From: an uncultured Rhodobiaceae bacterium
Lineage (GTDB): Archaea > Thermoplasmatota > Poseidoniia > Poseidoniales > Poseidoniaceae
Length of the DNA stretch: 11,504 bases
Reading direction: 5' to 3'
NCBI GenBank assembly: GCA_937911445.1
Contig: CALDQY010000090.1
Coordinates: 1-11,504 of the forward strand
In this document: positions 1 through 5,718 of the stretch, piece after piece
Layout of the letters: every line of letters begins with the position of its first letter
Position numbering within the stretch: position 1 is the first letter of the stretch
Translations under genes and position numbers: made by a program
Notes under the pieces: model-generated
Database searches by the model: none
The model's input: the letters and a program-made list of their open reading frames with translations, nothing else
Told to the model about the DNA's origin: nothing

Positions 1-702
1 CATCGATGGCCCGACCACCTCGTCCGTGCTCGAACGGGACGCAAATTGCCACGAACGCTCACTCGACGTGAATTGACTTCAGTGATTGAAGCGGCCAACA
101 CCTCTGAGAACGCCATCGCTTCCGTTGTTGTTACCGTCTTGTTGGATACAGGCATGCGCGTTTCTGAGTTGTGCAATCTCAATCTCTCCGACATTGAACT
201 CGAGGGATTGCATGCGAAGGTCATCGGTGGAAAAGGTGACAAGGACCGCATCGTTTTGTTCACGCAGCGTACCAAGAACTGCATCGATGCATATCTTCCG
301 ATTCGAAACGCACGCATTCGTGATGACGATTTGCCGTTCCTCCTCAATCAAGCAGGACGACGTTTGCAACCTCGAGGTGTACAACGTCTCATGGATCAAC
401 TGGCTTTGGAAGCAAATCTACCCAAAGGAAAACTCACGCCGCACGTTCTCCGTCACAACTTTGCGACTGGATTGCTTGAGCGTGGAGCCGATCTCGTGAC
501 CATTCAGCGACTGCTTGGTCACACCAGCATTGCCACCACTCGTGTTTATCTCGACATCTCTGACCAAACCTTGCGAGAGGTGTACCATCGTGCTCAATCC
601 ATGCGTCAAACCATGGACGAGGAACAAGCACAGCGCGATGAGAAACTGGTCGAACAAGAAGGTGGAACCGAAACGTTCGGTATTGACGTCTCACGAACGT
701 GA
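1..702 (+). CDS. Tyrosine recombinase/integrase (XerA/XerD-like), 5'-partial
   Basis: The catalytic domain of a tyrosine site-specific recombinase, which cuts and rejoins DNA through a covalent 3'-phosphotyrosine. The frame is open to base 1, and the peptide before the TTG at 46 is the usual linker (..GRKLPRTLTRREL), so the true start and the N-terminal core-binding domain lie outside the window. Counting the TTG at 46 as residue 1, all catalytic residues are visible: Arg38 (TGMRVSEL), Lys63 in the beta-hairpin (GGKGDKDR), His133 and Arg136 (TPHVLRHNF), His159 (LLGHTS) and nucleophile Tyr168 (TTRVYLD). The gene therefore looks functional. About 50 residues follow the Tyr, a longer, charged Glu/Gln-rich tail than in bacterial XerD. 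In archaea such proteins often act as XerA for chromosome dimer resolution. An integrase of an integrated element cannot be excluded, but no other mobile-element genes are seen nearby. Confidence 0.93.
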   Translation, partial: HRWPDHLVRARTGRKLPRTLTRRELTSVIEAANTSENAIASVVVTVLLDTGMRVSELCNLNLSDIELEGLHAKVIGGKGDKDRIVLFTQRTKNCIDAYLPIRNARIRDDDLPFLLNQAGRRLQPRGVQRLMDQLALEANLPKGKLTPHVLRHNFATGLLERGADLVTIQRLLGHTSIATTRVYLDISDQTLREVYHRAQSMRQTMDEEQAQRDEKLVEQEGGTETFGIDVSRT

Positions 703-921
703 TCGCTTTCGCTTCTCGATGGAATCAGGACCTGCCCATTCACGATGTGGTGTCACATCTTGACCAGAATGTCCTGGAATTGGACAATGTTTTCCGGACC
801 GGCATCGTGAACAGTTTTCCTTTGGAGGCAACTCAACAGTCTTACGTAAACGACCGTACTTCCTCCTTGGCATAGACAACCATCGGTCAAGACGGTTTTA
901 CAATGTAGCGCTCGAATCGAA
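703..921. other. Gap between convergent genes; two weak small-ORF candidates
   Basis: No convincing gene lies in these 219 bases. On the plus strand, a GTG at 699 overlaps the recombinase stop (GTGA) and opens 58 codons to TAG at 873-875, with no clear ribosome site. On the minus strand, 879-691 encodes 62 residues with a C-x2-C-x4-HC-x5-H arrangement (NCSRCRSGKHCPIPGH), which could be a small zinc-binding protein, but its end overlaps the recombinase 3' end and no Shine-Dalgarno precedes it. The two overlap, so at most one is likely real. No T-run terminator is evident. Confidence 0.3.
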
Positions 922-1395
922 TCAATTCTTTCGGAACCATGGCATATCGCTCACACTTCGTGGAACCTTCAGGGTCTTACCCTTGCGTCCATCATCGGAT
1001 TTGACCGACTTAACCTTTTGATCGCCCTTGGCTTTCTCCACGGTCTTTTCAGCGACCTTCTTGCCAGCTGCAGTTGCCTTTGAGGCGGCTTTCTTGGTGG
1101 ACGAAGCGGCTTTCTTGGCCGTATCTTTTGCCTTGGATGTGGCCTTCCTTGCGGTTGACTTTGCCTTGGCCGCAGTCTTCTTGGCAGCGGATTTGGCACT
1201 CTTCTTGGCTACGACTGCAGCCAACTTGGCTGCACTCGCCTTGTTGAGGCCAGCCTTCTCAAGCCCAGCTTTCCCAGCCTTGGCAATCTTAGCTGCCGTG
1301 TTCAATCCAGCCGCTTGGAGTTTCTTTGCTGTCGCTGCGCCTACACCAGGTAGTTCAGTCAAATCTTCGCCTTTGGAACCTGCCTTCTTTGCCAT
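922..1395 (-). CDS. Helix-hairpin-helix protein with histone-H1-like Lys/Ala-rich tail (putative chromatin protein)
   Basis: A very basic 157-residue protein. Residues about 11-63 form a helix-hairpin-helix module of the RadA/Rad51 N-terminal type: LTELPGVGAATAKKLQAAG is the hairpin, and a second helical half follows (TAAKIAKAGKAGLEKAGL). Residues about 64-130 are an almost pure Lys/Ala/Ser/Thr stretch with repeated AKK, TAKKA and SKA units, like the C-terminal tail of histone H1 or bacterial H1-like proteins. The last 27 residues are different (VKSDDGRKGKT, ending SDMPWFRKN), a possible conserved terminal peptide. The inferred role is non-specific binding and compaction of DNA: the HhH contacts the minor groove or backbone and the tail neutralises phosphate. 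The start ATG at 1395 is preceded by GTGAG three bases upstream. The gene is divergent from the hypothetical gene at 1414. Low sequence complexity makes detailed homology claims unsafe, but the HhH is clear. Confidence 0.82.
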   Translation of the reverse strand: MAKKAGSKGEDLTELPGVGAATAKKLQAAGLNTAAKIAKAGKAGLEKAGLNKASAAKLAAVVAKKSAKSAAKKTAAKAKSTARKATSKAKDTAKKAASSTKKAASKATAAGKKVAEKTVEKAKGDQKVKSVKSDDGRKGKTLKVPRSVSDMPWFRKN

Positions 1396-1416
1396 GGTCT
1401 CACTTGGTGAGCCATG
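1393..1416. promoter_or_regulatory. Dyad joining two divergent start codons and their GTGAG ribosome sites
   Basis: The 24 bases from the minus-strand start codon to the plus-strand start codon form an inverted repeat. The left arm is CATGGTCTCAC, the centre TTG, and the right arm GTGAGCCATG, with one unpaired T. Each arm reads GTGAG, then two or three bases, then CC-ATG on its own outward strand, so each gene has the same start context: CCATG preceded by a GTGAG matching part of the archaeal anti-Shine-Dalgarno. Only 18 bases separate the genes, so any promoter must lie inside the neighbouring coding region or overlap this dyad. Confidence 0.55.
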
Positions 1417-2459
1417 AAAGAGGATATTCTTGAACTATTCCACGTCGAGAAATTCTAGTCGATACTGAAACCCATCGCGATGCAATCGATGCACTTTTCG
1501 ACATTCATGTTGCCGATTCCTTCGGTTCGACCGCAACGGTGGCAATATCCTATGTGGCTGACAATGCTCTTGCTCTGACTGGGCTGCACAAACCTCTTCC
1601 GATGTTCGTGTACTATGAAGACTTGTTCAGTCCTCTAGGTGACATTCATGAGGTTGAATGCTATCAGAGAAGCATGGGAGTGGACCTGAATCCCGAACGC
1701 TCGGTTCTCCACGCTCAGGTTCGCAAAGCAAAAGCAAGCCATTGCGTCGATGATGCAGGATCGTTTCTACGGTCGTCGACGTTCAAAGGACCTTCCTCCA
1801 GAGTTTACCTTGGTGATGTTGCGGAAACGTTGCTGCGTTGTTCCACTGGTGCTGAAACACCGACCTTTTCTCATCCCCCCGGGTTTGATGAACAGCGATG
1901 GATCATGGAATACACGGCAGGCTCACTTCACGTCAGCATCCAGTCCGTCCCTTACTGGGGCTTTGGTTTGTTGACCTCTGGCTATCGCAACGAAGTGATC
2001 ATTCAAGGTCCTGTTGAAGAGCGAGCGCGATTGGTGCATGATTGGGTTGCAGCCTTGCAGCACAACCCTTGGGAATTCGCACACCGTGGCTCAGCGAAGA
2101 AAGCACTCCAAGCAGTCAGCAGTTCACTCAAAGCCAATGAAGACAATTGGCGCTCGCACCAAACTCGGGCTCGAAGTTTGTTGAACGAAGCCATTGCATC
2201 GTTTGAGCATCATGTCGAGCGTATGGAAAAAATGGGTGGTGTAGAGGCTGATATGATTGAACTCGCACGTCTTGAAATCGACTTAGCACAGCAAGCTCTT
2301 GCCGATGACAACACGCCTGCAGTCGAACGAGCTCTTTCCCGCGGCGAGGCAGTGTTGTTGATTCCAATCGATGATGAAGAAGAGGAGGCGCACGGCTCGG
2401 TACTCACCATCGAAGACGATATTCCGTTCATCGATTTGAGCGATGATGCCTCCGAGTGA
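1414..2459 (+). CDS. Hypothetical acidic protein, apparent one-base frameshift at about 1450
   Basis: I do not recognise this family. The uninterrupted frame begins at GTG 1539 and gives 306 residues. The same frame is protein-like back to 1434 but has no ATG, GTG or TTG there. A second frame starts at ATG 1414, with GGTGA just upstream, reads MKEDILELFHVEKF and hits TAG at 1456-1458. Adding one A to the AAA at 1450-1452 joins the two frames into 348 residues (..HVEKILVDTETHRDAIDALF..). The real start is therefore probably 1414, and the copy here carries a deletion or sequence error. The N-terminal two thirds are globular with many aromatics. A helical, coiled-coil-like stretch follows (about residues 245-320 of the restored protein), then a very acidic tail ending SDDASE. 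No signal peptide or membrane helix is visible, so it is probably cytoplasmic. Confidence 0.75.
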
Positions 2460-2492
2460 CCGCGCGTTGCGTTGATAAAGGGAAGGCAACTC

Positions 2493-2500
2493 GGAGTGAT
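2493..2500 (+). promoter_or_regulatory. Shine-Dalgarno for Sec61-beta
   Basis: GGAGTGAT resembles the consensus GGAGGTGAT with one base missing and ends 8 bases before the ATG at 2509. It argues against the in-frame TTG at 2500, which overlaps the site itself. Confidence 0.6.
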
Positions 2501-2508
2501 TGGTCCAC

Positions 2509-2694
2509 ATGGCAAAGAAGTCGGAAGGAAGCGGAATCCAGCAAGCAGCAGGATTGATTCGATACTTCGACGAAGAGTCGGAAGAATCAATGAAGATTTC
2601 ACCGTTCCAAGTCTACTTTGCTTGTTTCGTCATTGGTGGCTTCTTCTACCTCGTCAACGAGGGCGTCGTCCAAGCCATCATGGATTTGTTCTGA
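2509..2694 (+). CDS. secG: Preprotein translocase Sec61-beta (archaeal SecG/Sec-beta) subunit
   Basis: The small tail-anchored third subunit of the archaeal SecYE-beta protein-conducting channel. The 61-residue protein has the family pattern: a short polar basic start (MAKKSEGSG), the signature IQQAAGLIRYFDEE, then KISPFQVY and a single C-terminal transmembrane helix (about residues 36-57, VYFACFVIGGFFYLV). The length is typical. The helix sits in the cytoplasmic membrane with the N-terminus inside. An in-frame TTG at 2500 would add three residues, but the ribosome site favours ATG 2509. It lies 49 bases after the upstream hypothetical gene and ends 5 bases before the convergent gene at 2700. 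secY and secE are not in the window, as expected for archaea where this gene is often separate. Confidence 0.93.
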   Translation: MAKKSEGSGIQQAAGLIRYFDEESEESMKISPFQVYFACFVIGGFFYLVNEGVVQAIMDLF

Positions 2695-2699
2695 GTCCT

Positions 2700-3188
2700 T
2701 TACATTGGACGAATCAGAACGATTTTTTGTTCCTGTTCAGCCATGCATTTTGCAACCTGCATAGCCGATGCGAGATTGATGGTTGCACCAATGGTTCTGG
2801 TTCCTTCCTCCTCGTGAAGGACCAACCGATGTGTCAATTGATGGAGGACGTCTTCATCGATTCGCTCGAAGACCCATTTCTCATCTTCAATTCGGACCAA
2901 GGCAGGAACATCAACAAGCGGCCCCATGCTTTGCTCAACGGTCTTGCTACGTGCCTCTAAGCCTGCAAGATCTCGAAGTGGTTGCCAACGACGTTGTCGT
3001 GTTGGTGCTTTGATTCTACGATTTTTTTCAACGCCTGCGCGAAACGCTCTGCTCATTCCCATCCCATCCAGAAATCCGAAGATTTCTAGTTGTTGCATCG
3101 CCATCTCGCATATAAGAAGCGCGACAAAATTGTCCATGATACGGTCAATTTCAAATGGATATTGTATCAATCCACACGGAACAAGCAT
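2700..3188 (-). CDS. Hypothetical protein, translationally coupled to the DUF2071-DCC gene
   Basis: I do not recognise this 162-residue protein. The frame stays open upstream to 3515, but that part lies inside the DUF2071-DCC gene and reads as a shadow. The likely start is ATG 3188, overlapping the end of the upstream gene by 22 bases; a TTG that overlaps the upstream TGA and ATG at 3137 are alternatives. The N-terminal quarter is hydrophobic/helical (IMDNFVALLICEMAMQQLEIFGFLDGMGMS). A basic linker with RRIKAPTRQRRWQPLRD follows, then a mixed domain (LVDVPALVRIEDEKWVFERI and HQLTHRLVLHEEEGTRTIG) that could form a small alpha/beta fold. No signal peptide is evident. Its position as the last gene of a three-gene minus-strand run suggests it works with the DUF2071-DCC protein, but nothing visible gives a function. 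Confidence 0.65.
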   Translation of the reverse strand: MLVPCGLIQYPFEIDRIMDNFVALLICEMAMQQLEIFGFLDGMGMSRAFRAGVEKNRRIKAPTRQRRWQPLRDLAGLEARSKTVEQSMGPLVDVPALVRIEDEKWVFERIDEDVLHQLTHRLVLHEEEGTRTIGATINLASAMQVAKCMAEQEQKIVLIRPM

Positions 3189-4294
3189 TCTGTTGGACGT
3201 TTGAAGAACATGTGACGGTATTTTGCAATCAAACGATAACCAATGTTGCGCAGTGGTAATGGAATCAACCAAAGCACTGGGAACCACATTTTGTAGTACC
3301 AACGCATGTACAAGACACAACGAATTCCTGCAGCTGAACGAATGTAGGGCTTCCCATGTCGAACCAGATAAACAGAATCTACATCGCGCAACTTCGCTGG
3401 AAGCGTTTCGATGACTCGTTGTGCATCCTCGTGAAATATCGGACGATAACCCAATTGCTTGCCTCGGGCAAGACGTTTGTCGATGAAGGTGGCAAGACGA
3501 TGACAGAGCCCACAATCGCCATCGAGAAACAGGAAATCCCGTTGATCGTTCACATCAATACGTTCAGCCACTTCAATGGACCACGTCTTAACAGGAAGTC
3601 CTTTGGAAAAATGAACCAAATCTGGGGAAAGAACGTCCAGCCCCATGTTGTAGGATTCGAGCAACGTGTTCGCTTCAAGACGGACTTCACCATCCTGAAA
3701 GGACCATGGTTGATGGTACACATAGGCTCGACGAAGGCAACCTTCGTGTTCGGTGTACAGGCAGTATCGTTCGAAGAGGAAGTATTCCAACGAATCAGGT
3801 TCAGCCGATCGCATCGAACCTTTCGCATTCGATGTTCCTCGCAATTCAGCACCATCGCTGGAACGACGCGATTGCCATTGCAAGTCGTCTCCATTTCGCT
3901 TGACTTCGGCTTTCGCATAGCGGTAAGCAAGACCGTAGGCGCGAGGTGCATGGAAGCACGTCACCAGACTTTTCGCATCCAACGTGAGGAAGAAGACGCC
4001 TGGTTGTCCGTCCTTGACAACGTACGTGCGTACATTAAATTCAGCAAAAGTGGAGATACCGGGGACAGACGGAAGTCCACGTGGTCGTACGTTCTTCATG
4101 ATGAACGGAATCACGCCAACGTAGGCTTCACCTTCGAAGAAATCGATTTCCAATCCATCAGGAAGGTGCGGTTGGAGTCGATCAGCATCGACCTTCCAAT
4201 GCATGAAGGTCAGTTCACGCCATTCTTGCGAGATGGCATGTGGACGCATCGGCATAGGAAACGGAAGATGTCCGTCCTCACCCTTTGCGCCCAT
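3167..4294 (-). CDS. DUF2071 (YqjF-like) domain fused to a DCC-family (DUF393) thiol-disulfide oxidoreductase-like domain
   Basis: A 375-residue two-domain fusion. Residues about 18-243 match the DUF2071/YqjF pattern: FMHWKVDADRLQPHLPDGLE, then FEGEAYVGVIPFIMKNVRPR, GLPSVPG, FNVRTYV, GVFFLTLDAKS and, late in the domain, YHQPWSFQDGEV. Residues about 253-375 are a DCC/YuxK-type domain: FLFLDGDCGLCHR, with Asp258, Cys261 and Cys264 forming the DxxCxxC motif, then SAAGIRCVLYMRW and the usual end IPLPLRNIGYRLIAKYRH. DCC proteins are predicted thioredoxin-fold redox proteins; the biochemical role of DUF2071 is not established. The start ATG 4294 is the first in frame after the upstream stop; internal ATGs at codons 14 and 16 are alternatives because the domain begins near residue 18. 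It sits 31 bases after the membrane-protein gene and overlaps the next gene by 22 bases. Confidence 0.9.
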   Translation of the reverse strand: MGAKGEDGHLPFPMPMRPHAISQEWRELTFMHWKVDADRLQPHLPDGLEIDFFEGEAYVGVIPFIMKNVRPRGLPSVPGISTFAEFNVRTYVVKDGQPGVFFLTLDAKSLVTCFHAPRAYGLAYRYAKAEVKRNGDDLQWQSRRSSDGAELRGTSNAKGSMRSAEPDSLEYFLFERYCLYTEHEGCLRRAYVYHQPWSFQDGEVRLEANTLLESYNMGLDVLSPDLVHFSKGLPVKTWSIEVAERIDVNDQRDFLFLDGDCGLCHRLATFIDKRLARGKQLGYRPIFHEDAQRVIETLPAKLRDVDSVYLVRHGKPYIRSAAGIRCVLYMRWYYKMWFPVLWLIPLPLRNIGYRLIAKYRHMFFKRPTECLFRVD

Positions 4295-4325
4295 GCCTTG
4301 CCCAGAGCATGCTCATGTTTGAACA

Positions 4326-5627
4326 TCATTGACGGCTTCTTGTTGCATGACGTAGGTCGAGCATCGACGAAAACACGCACAGTGCAGCACCCATTGGGAG
4401 CGCGTAGCGTAAGCCTTCACCACTCAACACAACCACAACAAGCGTGATTAATGCCAGCAAAGCGATCGTAGCCATTTGGTAAACAGGAGGCGAAGGCGCA
4501 GACGATTCCACTGTCCAAGACAACGGCGTCGTTACCATAATGGCAAACCATGCACCGAGAACCAGGAATGGAGCATGCTCAAACATGAGGAACCACAACA
4601 GAGGTCCGAACATCAAGCTCCAACGAACCCAATTCAGTTCTGGTCGTGAACCATCATCAAATCCAAGGAACGGGAGGAGCAACACACCAGCCATCAAGGC
4701 ACACATCCATCCCACCAGCCACAATGAAGCACGTACAGATGTGGCATCTGGTGCCTGTTGATCGTGCATAAGGAAACCTGTCACCAGCAAGAGAAGAGCA
4801 ACGCTCACACCAATACTCCAAGCGAGCGCTCTGCTTCTACCGTTACCAACGCCGAGGTGTGCATCGATGTCTCGATGCGGGGCCGAAAACACGTGGAGAT
4901 TGAAGGCGACAATCACCCACAACCACAGCGTTGCTGTCTGATCATCTTGCCTTGGATTGCTCCACCAAGAGGCATCAAACACACCAGATTCGAGATACGC
5001 CATAAATAGATAGACAAAGGCGGTCAGTAGCAGTGGCGATAGTGGAAGATAGAGGCGTTGCTGATAGTGTCGCAACCCTCGCTGTGGTGCATGGGCATTG
5101 AGCAGCCCGGTGATAACAACACACTGAACCAGAACGAGAAACACAACGCTCCACAGATCGACCTGTGGAGCAGGCATCGAGATCAACGGGAGTGTTTCTG
5201 GCGCAATGTAAGCCGAATCATCGAAGACCAACGTCGAGGAAATCAACAGCATAAGCGCCAAGGTTCGTTTGAGTTTCTGCAACCCTTCAACCGTCCACGA
5301 TTGGCGCGAGCCTTGACCGTTCCACGCGAACAAATAGACGAGTGGTAAGACCATCCACTCCACCAATCCATCACCAGCAAACAAGACATGCAGCCGGTCC
5401 TTCACGGTCGATTCACTATCCAAGTAGGCTGCCACTTCAATGTGTGTGGTATCATGCGAAAAGAGAGCAGAGATGCGCAACGAGATAATAACAGCAAGCA
5501 GAGCGAACGGAAGCCATCGTAACGCTCGAAGCAGAGATTCACTCTTGTTGCGAGCAAAGGTTTCCACCGATTTGGGGAACATCCAGATGGCGATGGACCC
5601 AAAGAACAGCGGGACCAACCAAGGCAT
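4326..5627 (-). CDS. Polytopic membrane protein of unknown function
   Basis: About 433 residues with roughly 12 predicted transmembrane helices spread over the whole length, for example PWLVPLFFGSIAIWMF at the start, LWSVVFLVLVQCVVITGLL, YLPLSPLLLTAFVYLFMAYL, ALLLLVTGF, and YQMATIALLALITLVVVVLS near the end. Loops contain few charges; one loop with APHRDIDAHLG is notable for His/Asp. I do not recognise the family. The frame also allows ATG 5657 (ten more residues). I prefer 5627 because GGGGGAT lies three bases upstream of it and the first helix starts at once, while 5657 has no ribosome site. It is the first gene of a minus-strand run with the DUF2071-DCC fusion, so a membrane redox or envelope role is possible but unproven. 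It is divergent from the methyltransferase gene. Confidence 0.8.
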   Translation of the reverse strand: MPWLVPLFFGSIAIWMFPKSVETFARNKSESLLRALRWLPFALLAVIISLRISALFSHDTTHIEVAAYLDSESTVKDRLHVLFAGDGLVEWMVLPLVYLFAWNGQGSRQSWTVEGLQKLKRTLALMLLISSTLVFDDSAYIAPETLPLISMPAPQVDLWSVVFLVLVQCVVITGLLNAHAPQRGLRHYQQRLYLPLSPLLLTAFVYLFMAYLESGVFDASWWSNPRQDDQTATLWLWVIVAFNLHVFSAPHRDIDAHLGVGNGRSRALAWSIGVSVALLLLVTGFLMHDQQAPDATSVRASLWLVGWMCALMAGVLLLPFLGFDDGSRPELNWVRWSLMFGPLLWFLMFEHAPFLVLGAWFAIMVTTPLSWTVESSAPSPPVYQMATIALLALITLVVVVLSGEGLRYALPMGAALCVFSSMLDLRHATRSRQ

Positions 5628-5718
5628 GTCATCCCCCAGCATGAACCGACCACACATTCTCGCGCTATGATGCTAACGGCTTCGTAAGACACAAAGGGGC
5701 GCGTCTTCAGGGACCGGT

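Noticed and set aside
1028..1417. Plus-strand frame of 129 codons rich in Ala/Phe/Leu
   Set aside because: It is the antisense of the Lys/Ala-rich tail (AAG codons give CTT, GCC gives GGC); the hydrophobic look is a by-product of that composition.
1446..1458. Programmed -1 frameshift at GAGAAATTC
   Set aside because: There is no X-XXY-YYZ slippery heptamer and no obvious downstream structure; a lost A in an A-run explains the data more simply.
2472..2960. Plus-strand frame of 162 codons across Sec61-beta
   Set aside because: It overlaps Sec61-beta in another frame and runs antisense into the 2700-3188 gene; no ribosome site or family features.
3189..3515. Longer N-terminus for the small hypothetical gene (start at 3515)
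   Set aside because: The extra 109 residues lie wholly inside the DCC domain coding region in another frame and are Cys/Ser-rich shadow-like sequence; ATG 3188 near the upstream stop is more credible.
3356..4447. Plus-strand open frame of 363 codons
   Set aside because: It is antisense to the DUF2071-DCC gene, whose motifs are unambiguous; the plus-strand product has no recognisable features and reads as a codon-bias shadow.
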